Positions 1-7,089 of a DNA stretch of 64,000 nucleotides are shown here, piece by piece. Origin of the DNA: Methylotenera oryzisoli_B (lineage in GTDB: Bacteria > Pseudomonadota > Gammaproteobacteria > Burkholderiales > Methylophilaceae). Positions within the stretch are counted from its first letter, which is position 1; each line of letters opens with the position of its first letter. Location of the stretch: NCBI GenBank assembly GCA_965613685.1, contig OZ277031.1:372001-436000 (forward strand). The letters run 5' to 3'. The notes beneath the pieces are model-generated. The model was not told the origin of the DNA. It saw only the letters and a list, made by a program, of their open reading frames with translations, and did no database searches. The translations under genes and the position numbers were made by a program.

Positions 1-1363
1 GGCGCGCTGGTCGCGGCCATGGACCATCATTGCTTGGGTGTTTTTAACCGTCGGCATCATGGCCGGCAGTAACTGGGCTTATTACGAACTTGGCTGGGGC
101 GGTTGGTGGTTTTGGGACGCGGTGGAAAATGCCTCCTTTATGCCTTGGTTGGTCGGCACCGCGCTCATACATTCGCTGGCGGTCACGGAAAAACGCGGCA
201 GCTTTAAAGCTTGGACGGTGTTGTTGGCGATTTGTGCTTTTTCATTGAGTTTATTGGGCACGTTTTTAGTCCGTTCCGGCGTACTTACCTCGGTGCATGC
301 CTTTGCCACCGATCCTAGACGCGGGGTGTTTATTCTGGCCTTTTTGGTGGTGGTGATAGGCGGCTCCTTGCTGCTGTTCGCTTGGCGCGCCAGCACAGTG
401 GGGCGTGGTGGTAAATTTGATGTGGTGTCGCGAGAGAGCTTCTTGTTGGCTAATAACGTGTTGCTGGCGGTGGCCGCATTGTCCGTGTTACTGGGCACGC
501 TATACCCCTTATTTTTAGACGCATTGAATTTAGGCAAAATCTCCGTCGGCCCTCCTTACTTTGACGCGGTGTTTGCGCCATTGATGGCGCCGGCTGTGTT
601 CTTGATGGGCGTTGGCCCCATCGCCAGATGGAAAGACGCGGCCTTGCCAGAACTGTTCGTGCGTCTGCGTTGGGCCTTGGCGATTAGCGCTATCACGGCC
701 ATTGTTCTGCCACTGCTGTTAGGCAATTTAACCCCCATGATAGGTTTGGGTTTGTTCTTGGCTTTTTGGGTGTTTGCCAGCAGTGCCGAATTGGTTTATC
801 AGCGCTTGCGTAAATCCGAGGGTGGCTTGTTAGCTGGCATCGCTGCCAGCTCACGCTCATGGTGGGGCATGGTGATTGCACACTTAGGGATAGCCGTGTT
901 TGTTTTAGGCGTGACCGTGGTCAAAGGCTTTGAATCGGAAATTGCCGTGAAAATGCACCCGGGTGACGTGGCGCATTTAGCCGGTTACGACTTTAGGTTT
1001 GATGGCGTGGAAAGCCGTAATGGCCCAAATTACACTGCCAATCATGGGCAAATCCATGTCAGCAAAAACGGTGTGTTGCGCACCGTTCTCGAGCCGGAAA
1101 AAAGGTTGTACACCGTCACTAACATGCCCATGAGTGAAGCCGGCATCAGCCCGCATTTAATACATGATTTGTATGCCTCCTTGGGCGAGCCATTAGACGG
1201 CGGCGCATGGAGTGTGCGCATCTACCACAAGCCCATGGTCGAGTGGATTTGGTTCGGTTGCTTGATGATGGCTTTTGGCGGCTTGCTGGCCATGTCAGAC
1301 AAACGCTACCGTTTGAATAAACAGGCTAAATCAGTCGCCACTGGCCAAGGTCAACGCGCATGA
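1..1363 (+). CDS. ccmF: cytochrome c maturation protein CcmF (5' truncated)
   Basis: Haem lyase subunit of System I cytochrome c maturation, an inner-membrane protein that with CcmH/CcmI attaches haem to apocytochrome c in the periplasm. The open frame runs off the left edge from base 2, so about 450 C-terminal residues are visible and roughly 200 N-terminal ones are missing (family length about 650). The tryptophan-rich WWD haem-binding motif (WGGWWFWDAVEN) lies at about bases 94-130, followed by many hydrophobic segments and a periplasmic domain near the C-terminus. The stop overlaps the ccmG start by 4 bases (ATGA), so the two are translationally coupled. The GTG at base 38 is internal and not the true start. 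Identity is secure. Confidence 0.95.
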   Translation, partial: ARWSRPWTIIAWVFLTVGIMAGSNWAYYELGWGGWWFWDAVENASFMPWLVGTALIHSLAVTEKRGSFKAWTVLLAICAFSLSLLGTFLVRSGVLTSVHAFATDPRRGVFILAFLVVVIGGSLLLFAWRASTVGRGGKFDVVSRESFLLANNVLLAVAALSVLLGTLYPLFLDALNLGKISVGPPYFDAVFAPLMAPAVFLMGVGPIARWKDAALPELFVRLRWALAISAITAIVLPLLLGNLTPMIGLGLFLAFWVFASSAELVYQRLRKSEGGLLAGIAASSRSWWGMVIAHLGIAVFVLGVTVVKGFESEIAVKMHPGDVAHLAGYDFRFDGVESRNGPNYTANHGQIHVSKNGVLRTVLEPEKRLYTVTNMPMSEAGISPHLIHDLYASLGEPLDGGAWSVRIYHKPMVEWIWFGCLMMAFGGLLAMSDKRYRLNKQAKSVATGQGQRA

Positions 1364-1887
1364 AAAAGGCATTAATCCCCTTCTCGCTGTTCATCATTAT
1401 GGCCGGCTTCCTTTTTAAGGGTCTGTTCTTAAACCCACGCGAAGTGCCTTCGCCATTGGTGGGCAAGCCGGCCCCGGCATTCAGTTTGCCGCGCCTGGAT
1501 CAGCCAGCTAAAACCTTCTCGCCTAAAGACATGCTAGGCCAAGTTTGGCTGTTTAACGTATGGGCATCCTGGTGCGGAGCGTGCCGTGACGAACACCCGC
1601 TATTGGTGGGGTTGGCCAAAACCGGTTTGGTGCCGGTGGTGGGCATGGATTACAAAGACACAGCGGCCGAGGCCGAACAATGGCTGACTGAGCGCGGCAA
1701 TCCCTACTTGTTAAGCGCGGTGGATGCCGATGGCCGAGTGGGCATTGATTATGGGGTTTACGGCGTGCCGGAAACCTATGTGATCGATAAAGCCGGGGTG
1801 ATTGCCTACAAACAAATAGGCCCGGTGACTCTGGAATCCTTGCGTGACGATATCCTGCCCTTGGTGAAACGGTTACAAGCACAATGA
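1360..1887 (+). CDS. ccmG: thiol:disulfide interchange protein CcmG/DsbE
   Basis: Periplasmic, membrane-anchored thioredoxin-like protein that reduces apocytochrome c cysteines (directly or through CcmH) before haem ligation. 175 residues, the usual size. An N-terminal anchor covers about residues 5-24, then comes a thioredoxin fold with active site W71-C72-G-A-C75 and the cis-proline loop GVPETYV near residue 137. The GA dipeptide between the cysteines differs from the common PT/VP types but keeps CxxC. The gene overlaps ccmF and ccmH by 4 bases each (ATGA), which marks one tightly coupled operon. Confidence 0.94.
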   Translation: MKKALIPFSLFIIMAGFLFKGLFLNPREVPSPLVGKPAPAFSLPRLDQPAKTFSPKDMLGQVWLFNVWASWCGACRDEHPLLVGLAKTGLVPVVGMDYKDTAAEAEQWLTERGNPYLLSAVDADGRVGIDYGVYGVPETYVIDKAGVIAYKQIGPVTLESLRDDILPLVKRLQAQ

Positions 1888-2345
1888 TTAAAAAATATTT
1901 ATTAAGTCTCGCATCAATTCTGCTATTGGCATTCACGCTGCAAGGCATGGCCAACGAAGCGCAACCTTTGCAATCCGATGCGGCGGTGGAAGCGCAAGTG
2001 CAAAGGCTGGCCACGCAATTGCGCTGCTTGGTTTGCCAAAACCAAACCTTGGCCGATTCGCATGCCGAACTGGCGCAAGATCTGCTGCAAGAAGTTCGTG
2101 AGATGGCCGCCAAGGGCATGTCGGACCAAGCCATTATCGATTACTTGGTGGCGCGCTACGGCGATTTTGTGCGCTATAAACCGCCCTTAAACAAAACCAC
2201 GTCTTTGCTTTGGCTAGGACCGTTCGCCCTGTTATTTTTAGGCGGCATAGGCTTGCTGGTAATGCTGCGCCGTCGCCAAGCCATGCAAGCGGAGTTGCCC
2301 TTGACGGCGGCCGAGACTCGGCAAATCAACGAATTGTTAAAGTAA
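1884..2345 (+). CDS. ccmH: cytochrome c maturation protein CcmH
   Basis: Membrane-anchored periplasmic thiol oxidoreductase of System I, working with CcmG and CcmF to present reduced apocytochrome. 153 residues: signal peptide (about 1-23), the three-helix domain with the signature LRCLVCQNQ (residues 46-54, cysteines 48 and 51), then a single C-terminal membrane helix at about 108-129 and a short basic tail. This is the short CcmH form; the CcmI part is a separate gene 28 bases downstream. The start overlaps the ccmG stop (ATGA). Confidence 0.94.
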   Translation: MIKKYLLSLASILLLAFTLQGMANEAQPLQSDAAVEAQVQRLATQLRCLVCQNQTLADSHAELAQDLLQEVREMAAKGMSDQAIIDYLVARYGDFVRYKPPLNKTTSLLWLGPFALLFLGGIGLLVMLRRRQAMQAELPLTAAETRQINELLK

Positions 2346-2373
2346 GCTGTCGGAATCATTTTAAGGAATAAGC

Positions 2374-3108
2374 ATGTTGGCATTTTTGCTCTTGGTGGTG
2401 GTGTTGCTAGTGGTGGTAGTAGGCGTCATGGTGCGGCCTTTGTTTTGGCCAAATGCCAGCGTGAACGTGGATGCAACCCAAGAAAAGCGGGCTGTTTACC
2501 GCCAACAGTTTGATGAATTAATGCAAGACAAAAACAACGGCATGTTGGATGGCCTGCAATACGAGTTAGCCAAAACCGAATTAGAACGACGCATGCTCAG
2601 TGAGTTGGCCGAGACCAACAGCGTGGCACTTAAGCCTAAAGCCGACCGCAAGTTGGCATTTTCATTCATCCTTATTGTGCCTATCGCCGCCATCTACTTG
2701 TATTTGGTCATAGGCCGACCGTTTGCCATCGTCTTCCCTGACATGCAAGCAGCCATGGTTCATGCTTCGGCCATCAGAGGCACCGTCAGTTTAGCGCCGG
2801 CCTTGGCTAAAAAAGCCGATCCGGCTGCCAGCGTGTTTATCTACGCGCGTGCTAAACAAGGTCCGGTCATGCCTTTAGCCATCGTGCGCACCACGGTCAG
2901 CGCCTTGCCGTATGCCTACCAGTTGGATGACAGCGTCAGCGTCATGGCCGATTTAAAATTATCGCAAGCCGGTGAAGTGGTTGTCGTGGCGCGTATTTCT
3001 AAAACGGGTGATGCCAAACCGCAAAAAGGCGACTTGCAAGGTTTGTCGGGCGCGGTGACGCCGGGCAGCGATAAAGTCGATGTAGAGCTAAACACGGTCT
3101 TGCCGTAA
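2374..3108 (+). CDS. ccmI: cytochrome c biogenesis protein CcmI, short form without the TPR region
   Basis: CcmI normally holds apocytochrome c for the CcmFH haem lyase; in the family an N-terminal two-helix membrane part is followed by a periplasmic TPR domain and, in many members, a C-terminal beta domain. Here 244 residues are seen: a membrane helix (1-20), the conserved cytoplasmic loop with the QQFDEL...GMLD pattern (about 45-58), a second helix (about 94-113), then almost at once the C-terminal domain (RGTVSLAPALAKKA from about 132 to 244). The TPR block of roughly 150-200 residues is absent, with no frameshift visible. ATG 2374 has AAGGA at 2363-2367. Last gene of the ccm run; a terminator follows. 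Confidence 0.85.
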   Translation: MLAFLLLVVVLLVVVVGVMVRPLFWPNASVNVDATQEKRAVYRQQFDELMQDKNNGMLDGLQYELAKTELERRMLSELAETNSVALKPKADRKLAFSFILIVPIAAIYLYLVIGRPFAIVFPDMQAAMVHASAIRGTVSLAPALAKKADPAASVFIYARAKQGPVMPLAIVRTTVSALPYAYQLDDSVSVMADLKLSQAGEVVVVARISKTGDAKPQKGDLQGLSGAVTPGSDKVDVELNTVLP

Positions 3109-3125
3109 TAGGGTATGCGATAAAA

Positions 3126-3161
3126 AAGGCTGTCAGCTCACGCTGCCAGCCTTTTGTTTTT
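3126..3161. terminator. bidirectional rho-independent terminator
   Basis: A 12-bp stem with one mismatch (arms 3126-3137 and 3142-3153, loop TCAC) is followed on the + strand by TTGTTTTT, ending ccm transcription. Read on the - strand the same stem is followed by TTTTTTA, so it also ends the tRNA-Arg transcript coming the other way. The + strand U-tract abuts the tRNA CCA end. Confidence 0.85.
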
Positions 3162-3237
3162 GGCGCGCCCGGCGGGATTCGAACCCACTACCCTCGGCTT
3201 CGGAAACCGATACTCTATCCAAATGAGCTACGGGCGC
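3161..3237 (-). tRNA. tRNA-Arg (anticodon CCG)
   Basis: Full cloverleaf on the minus strand, 77 bases including an encoded CCA (complement of TGG at 3161-3163). The 7-bp acceptor pairs GCGCCCG (complement of 3231-3237) with CGGGCGC (complement of 3165-3171), with discriminator G. D arm GCTC/GAGT; anticodon stem TCGGT/GCCGA with loop TTCCGAA, giving anticodon CCG, which reads CGG Arg codons. The T loop TTCGAAT is canonical. It lies convergent with the ccm operon. Confidence 0.96.
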
Positions 3238-3302
3238 AAAAGAGCTTGCCATTATAGCAAAGCATTGCCTATCGGGGCGGCTTGGCTGGGTTTTTAAGTC
3301 CT

Positions 3303-3331
3303 TTTACCTGGCGATAAAGTGCAGGTATAAT
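3303..3331 (+). promoter_or_regulatory. predicted sigma-70 promoter of the cytochrome c5 gene
   Basis: A perfect -10 TATAAT (3326-3331) with -35 TTTACC (3303-3308, four of six) at a 17-bp spacing, about 38 bases before the ATG at 3370. Confidence 0.65.
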
Positions 3332-3369
3332 CACCCACCTCTTTAATTTATGTGTAGAAATGGACTGAT

Positions 3370-3921
3370 ATGAGTAATGAATACAAAGGCTCGAGTTTAT
3401 GGCAATTAATCTTGGTGATACCGGGCGCTATTTTAGCCTTCACCTTAATTATTTCCTTGATTGCTAAATCTTTTGGTGTGGCTAATGAGCCAGCTGCTGC
3501 GGTAGCGGAACCGGTTGCAGCCGTGGCCCCATCTGATGAAAATATCAAACCAGAAGCCACAGTGGAAGTAGCGGTTGCGGATGCCGGCCCTCACGTCGAC
3601 AAAAGCGGTGAAGAAGTGGTTAAAGCCGTTTGCGGCATGTGCCACACAGCCGGTCTAATGAATGCACCCAAAATCGGTGACAACGGCCAATGGGTGCCTC
3701 GTATTGCACAAGGTTACGACGTATTGGTGTCACACGCTATCAACGGTATTCGTTCTATGCCAGCGCGCGGTGGCAACCCAGCCTTAACCGACGGTGAAGT
3801 TGCCAACGCCGTGGTGCACATGGCCAATGCCAGCGGTGCCAGCTTCAAGGTGCCTGTAGCCAAAGCGGCCCCGGCTGCCGATGCTAAAGCCGCTGACGCG
3901 GCCGCTGCACCAGCGAAATAA
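3370..3921 (+). CDS. membrane-anchored cytochrome c5 family protein
   Basis: Monohaem class I c-type cytochrome, probably an electron carrier on the periplasmic face. 183 residues: one uncleaved N-terminal helix (about 10-32), an Ala/Val/Glu-rich linker (37-75), a haem domain with C88-G-M-C91-H92 and likely axial Met130 (SMPARGG), then an Ala/Lys/Pro-rich tail (about 160-183). The domain with GQW...GI.SMPARGG...L is typical of cytochrome c5. Single gene with its own promoter and terminator, separated by the tRNA from the ccm genes that would mature it. Partner oxidase or donor is not shown by the sequence. Confidence 0.9.
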   Translation: MSNEYKGSSLWQLILVIPGAILAFTLIISLIAKSFGVANEPAAAVAEPVAAVAPSDENIKPEATVEVAVADAGPHVDKSGEEVVKAVCGMCHTAGLMNAPKIGDNGQWVPRIAQGYDVLVSHAINGIRSMPARGGNPALTDGEVANAVVHMANASGASFKVPVAKAAPAADAKAADAAAAPAK

Positions 3922-3990
3922 ACGTCACATGGAGCTGGTGCTTGCGCTGGCTTGCATGGACCTTTGTTATGCTTAGGCTATCCCACATCA

Positions 3991-4022
3991 AACCACTTAA
4001 CAAGTTAAGTGGTTTTTTATTT
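3991..4022 (+). terminator. rho-independent terminator after the cytochrome c5 gene
   Basis: Perfect 11-bp inverted repeat: AACCACTTAAC (3991-4001) and GTTAAGTGGTT (4004-4014), followed by TTTTAT and more T. It lies between the cytochrome gene and apaH. Confidence 0.85.
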
Positions 4023-4036
4023 TCTCAGAGCTAAAC

Positions 4037-4882
4037 ATGGCCCAATATGCGATAGGCGACATACAAGGTTGTTACCAGGCCTTTTTGGCTTTGTTGGCGC
4101 GCATAGAATTTGATCCCGAGCAAGACCGGCTTTGGTTAGTCGGCGATTTAATCAATCGTGGCAGCGGGTCGCTGGAGGTCTTGCGTTGGTGTTACGCGCA
4201 CCAATCTTCTATCCATGTGGTGTTGGGCAATCACGATTTGCATGCCTTAGTGGTGGCCGCTGGCTTTGTTAATGCACACAAAGGCGACACCTTAGACGGC
4301 TTGTTGGCTGCGCCAGATAAAGACGATTTGCTGAATTGGCTGCGCCATCAAGCGCTGGCCTACCATGCCGAAGTGGCCCCCGGGCAGGCCTATCTGATGG
4401 TGCACGCCGGGCTGTTGCCGGACTGGACGCTGGCGCAAACCCTGGCGTATGCCGCCGAGGTGGAAGCGGCTTTGCAGGGGCCTAAGCATCTGGAATTTTT
4501 AGCGCACATGTACGGCAATTTGCCCAACCGTTGGCAAGCCAATTTAACCGGCATAGACCGCTTGCGGGTCATTACCAATGCCTTGACCCGTTTACGCGTT
4601 TGCACCCTAGACGGTGAAATGGAATTTCAGTTTAAGGGCGAGTTGGCGGACGTGCCGGCGCCGTATAGGCCATGGTTTTCCCTAAAAAATCGAGCCACAC
4701 AAGGCATACCAGTGATTTTTGGCCATTGGTCGGCGTTGGGCTTGCAACAACAAGGTGACGTTTATGCGCTGGATACCGGCTGTTTGTGGGGCGGACAGCT
4801 GACGGCCATGAACTTGCAGACTAAGGCGATCAGCCAGGTGCCGTCCGATCCGCGTGACAACCCTAAACGCTTAAAGCTTTAA
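4037..4882 (+). CDS. apaH: symmetrical bis(5'-nucleosyl)-tetraphosphatase ApaH
   Basis: Hydrolyses diadenosine tetraphosphate to two ADP in the cytoplasm, limiting alarmone and Np4-capped RNA levels. 281 residues, full length. Metallophosphatase motifs are in order: GDIQGC (7-12), GDLINRG (36-42), GNHD (64-67), a later HAG and the C-terminal FGHW metal-site region, ending with ALDTGCLWGG typical of ApaH. Single gene; its 3' end overlaps the convergent acyltransferase gene by 12 bases (4871-4882). No clear Shine-Dalgarno before ATG 4037. Confidence 0.95.
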   Translation: MAQYAIGDIQGCYQAFLALLARIEFDPEQDRLWLVGDLINRGSGSLEVLRWCYAHQSSIHVVLGNHDLHALVVAAGFVNAHKGDTLDGLLAAPDKDDLLNWLRHQALAYHAEVAPGQAYLMVHAGLLPDWTLAQTLAYAAEVEAALQGPKHLEFLAHMYGNLPNRWQANLTGIDRLRVITNALTRLRVCTLDGEMEFQFKGELADVPAPYRPWFSLKNRATQGIPVIFGHWSALGLQQQGDVYALDTGCLWGGQLTAMNLQTKAISQVPSDPRDNPKRLKL

Positions 4883-5689
4883 TTTCTTCGTAATCAGCTG
4901 CTGTATGTGCTCAGTCAAATCTCGGCGATGCTGCTGCGCTGCTTCCTGCCCAAGCGAAATTGGCGCTAGAAAATGCAACTCTAAAATGGTTTGCTGTAAG
5001 CCTACGACACTAAGGATGGATTCCACTAGCGTGGTGTCGCCGGCATAGGCCACCTCGGTATTGATGCTGCCGTCCAGGCGTGAGTAACGGATGGCGATGG
5101 GCCAAACCGTCGATTTGGCTTGCAAGGCCGATTGCATCACGCTGCCTTTAAAGGGGGCGATGCAAGTGCCGTCGGTGGTGGTCCCTTCAGGAAACAAGCA
5201 AACGTTGTCGCCGGCTTTTAAACTCTGCGTGGTCAGGTCGACGATGCGTGTGGCATGCTGGCGTTTGCCGCGTTCGATAAATAAGACCTGACTTTTTTTA
5301 GCCAAATAGCCAAACACCGGCCATGATTTTATGTCGGATTTGGCGATAAAACGCACCGGCAATAAGCTGTTGATGGCGTGGATGTCCAGCCAGGAAATGT
5401 GGTTGGCCACCAATAGGTTGTTGCTGGCGCTTGCGTAAGTGGGCGGGGTTTGCCCGTAGACCTTTACTTGCACGTTTAAAATGCGCAACAGCGTTTTACT
5501 CCACCACAAGATGATGGCCAAACGCCCATTTTTGCTGGAAAGCGGCATGACCATCGCCGCCATCGCCACACCGTTTAAGGTGTGTAGGGCGATGCGGGTC
5601 AGTCGGTAATAGCGAGTAAGGCGGCGAGTGGTCGCTTCTTGAGTGATGGGCAAATGGTGGCTTGATAGCGCGCTACTGGTCAAAAGCAA
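4871..5689 (-). CDS. olsA: lysophospholipid/lyso-ornithine lipid acyltransferase (PlsC family, OlsA-like)
   Basis: Predicted O-acyltransferase that adds the second fatty acid to lyso-ornithine lipid (OlsA role), at the inner membrane. The PlsC catalytic pair is clear: NHISWLD (His97, Asp102) and FPEGTTTDG (166-174). A hydrophobic segment near 36-50 suggests membrane association. The role rests on the neighbour: olsB lies immediately upstream (5 bases), the known olsBA order; by sequence alone a general 1-acylglycerol-3-phosphate acyltransferase is possible. The longest frame begins at a TTG (5689); another TTG lies two codons in, no ATG is near, so the start is uncertain. The 3' end overlaps apaH. 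Confidence 0.8.
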   Translation of the reverse strand: MLLTSSALSSHHLPITQEATTRRLTRYYRLTRIALHTLNGVAMAAMVMPLSSKNGRLAIILWWSKTLLRILNVQVKVYGQTPPTYASASNNLLVANHISWLDIHAINSLLPVRFIAKSDIKSWPVFGYLAKKSQVLFIERGKRQHATRIVDLTTQSLKAGDNVCLFPEGTTTDGTCIAPFKGSVMQSALQAKSTVWPIAIRYSRLDGSINTEVAYAGDTTLVESILSVVGLQQTILELHFLAPISLGQEAAQQHRRDLTEHIQQLITKKLKL

Positions 5690-5694
5690 ACTAC

Positions 5695-6480
5695 TTATTT
5701 CAAAAAGTGCGCAGCGTATCTTGGGTTGATTTTAGATAGCGGTAACATTACCAGCATATCGGCTGTGTTGAAATAGGGATCCCATGCTGGTTCACCACAA
5801 ATGTAAGCACCCAAGCGTAAATAACCTTTGATTAACGGCGGGCAAGCCACTTGCATGTCGGTGCGCAAGGCCGGATTGAGCAAAGGGTTGCGTGGGAACA
5901 CGCGGTATTCCAATGGCGATAAGTAATCGTCCGCCAATTTGGTGTACAAGCTGGCCGCTGCGTGGCCACCGTCATACATGCTGACGCTGCCGCAACCTAT
6001 CATGTATTCGTAATTGTGGATTTGCATGTACTTGGCTAAGCCAGCCCAAAGCATGGTGATGGTGCCGCCGTTACGGTAGTTTTGGTGCACGCAGGCACGG
6101 CCGACTTCGACGGTGCGGTCAAACAAGTGGCTGAGTCGGCTTAAATCGAATTCGCCGGCTGAATAGTAACCGCCGGCTTCGTTGGCCGCGGATGGACTTA
6201 AAATACGGTAAGTGCCGATGACTTGATTGGTGTCGCTGTCGCGCACAATTAAGTGGTCGCAATATTGATCAAAGCCGTCCACGTCTAAGCCGCCAGTGCC
6301 TAATAGTTGCGCGCCCATTTCCTCGGCAAACACTTTGTAGCGTAAGCGTTGGGCTTCTTCTATTTCCACTTGGGTGCGCGCTAGGTTGATGCTTAGGCGA
6401 CGTTGATTGGGCACCGCTAAATCGATGTGCTTAGCGTTTTCGCTGTGGCTTAACGGGCGTATTCTTTGTTTGACTAACAT
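5695..6480 (-). CDS. olsB: L-ornithine N-alpha-acyltransferase OlsB-like (GNAT fold)
   Basis: First enzyme of ornithine-lipid synthesis: transfers a 3-hydroxyacyl group from ACP to the alpha-amino group of ornithine to give lyso-ornithine lipid. 261 residues, the family size. Features of the OlsB/hemolysin-related acyltransferase family are visible: LRYKVFAEEMGA (about 46-57), DxxDxxCDHLIV, GTYRIL, and VEVGRACVHQNYRNG followed by a conserved IGCGSVSM. ATG 6480 is preceded by AAGGAG at ideal spacing, but that Shine-Dalgarno lies inside a perfect hairpin, and a Pho box lies upstream (separate entries). Forms an operon with olsA. Exact acyl acceptor is inferred from family and context. Confidence 0.85.
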   Translation of the reverse strand: MLVKQRIRPLSHSENAKHIDLAVPNQRRLSINLARTQVEIEEAQRLRYKVFAEEMGAQLLGTGGLDVDGFDQYCDHLIVRDSDTNQVIGTYRILSPSAANEAGGYYSAGEFDLSRLSHLFDRTVEVGRACVHQNYRNGGTITMLWAGLAKYMQIHNYEYMIGCGSVSMYDGGHAAASLYTKLADDYLSPLEYRVFPRNPLLNPALRTDMQVACPPLIKGYLRLGAYICGEPAWDPYFNTADMLVMLPLSKINPRYAAHFLK

Positions 6481-6511
6481 TAAAGTCTCCTTTTGAATTG
6501 GGGAGACTTTA
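6481..6511 (-). promoter_or_regulatory. hairpin sequestering the olsB ribosome binding site
   Basis: Perfect 10-bp inverted repeat: TAAAGTCTCC at 6481-6490 and GGAGACTTTA at 6502-6511, with an 11-base loop. In the olsB mRNA the 3' arm reads GGAGACUUUA and ends directly at AUG (6480), so the GGAG core of the Shine-Dalgarno is fully paired. Possible translational switch (thermometer-like or factor-controlled). If the predicted promoter is right, the transcript begins about 2-4 bases inside the 5' arm and a 6-8 bp stem remains. Confidence 0.6.
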
Positions 6512-6514
6512 ATG

Positions 6515-6561
6515 CTTATAGATTAAGAACTCGTGACAGAAATATGACGGTTTATTGACAA
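6515..6561 (-). promoter_or_regulatory. predicted Pho box and -10 of the olsBA promoter
   Basis: Reading the minus strand: heptamers TTGTCAA (6561-6555), CCGTCAT (6550-6544) and CTGTCAC (6539-6533), separated by exactly 4 A/T bases (TAAA, ATTT). This is the PhoB direct-repeat layout of 11-bp period; the last two heptamers with spacer match the E. coli Pho box consensus at 16 of 18 positions. A -10 TATAAG (6520-6515) lies 12 bases downstream, the normal place for a PhoB-dependent promoter lacking a good -35. Confidence 0.75.
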
Positions 6562-6582
6562 GACTTTTTTAGGCCATTTGGC

Positions 6583-7035
6583 TTAATGCGAGACCCGTGT
6601 GCCGCCGCCGCTGTCAATCAAACGCACTTTATCGCCGGCTTTAAATTGTTCGTCGGCTTCTTGAACGATGGCAATTAAAGTGCCGTTATCCAGTTTCACG
6701 GTGATTTCAAAGGCGTCCTTACGCGTGATACCTTCTTCTATGGCAGCACCGGCTAAGCCGCCGACCACCGCGCCTATGACGGCACCTATGATGTTGTCGT
6801 CACCCTTGCCTATGCTGTTGCCGGCCACGCCGCCCACTGCTGCACCCGCCACTGTGCCTATTGGAGTTTTGGTGCCTTCTAATTTCACTGAGCGCACGCT
6901 TTCCACCACGCCCATGCGCACGGTTTGCACTTTGCGCGCTTCTTCGCGCGAGTAAACGCCGCCGGAATTGGAGCTGGCACAGGCGCCTAAGATTAAGCTT
7001 AATAGCATGATGCCTATTAGTGTGGTTTTGTTCAT
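6583..7035 (-). CDS. glycine-zipper outer-membrane lipoprotein (SlyB/17-kDa antigen type)
   Basis: 150 residues. Signal peptide with lipobox LGAC (Cys19), a short linker, then two glycine-zipper hydrophobic stretches (about 62-76 and 83-100, GTVAGAAVGGVAG and IIGAVIGAVVGGLAG), and a C-terminal beta-rich part ending in a polar tail. Family members such as SlyB and rickettsial 17-kDa antigen sit in the outer membrane and support envelope integrity; the specific role here is not known. The Shine-Dalgarno AGGAGA lies 8 bases before ATG. It lies 54 bases downstream of the kinase gene on the same strand. Confidence 0.8.
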   Translation of the reverse strand: MNKTTLIGIMLLSLILGACASSNSGGVYSREEARKVQTVRMGVVESVRSVKLEGTKTPIGTVAGAAVGGVAGNSIGKGDDNIIGAVIGAVVGGLAGAAIEEGITRKDAFEITVKLDNGTLIAIVQEADEQFKAGDKVRLIDSGGGTRVSH

Positions 7036-7089
7036 GATGCGTCTCCTGTTGTTGGTCTGGCTAGGTAGCCTGGCTGGTTCAAATCCAAT

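Noticed and set aside
1553..2134. 193-codon antisense frame over ccmG-ccmH
   Set aside because: The sense frames carry clear CcmG and CcmH motifs; the antisense protein is cysteine/arginine noise.
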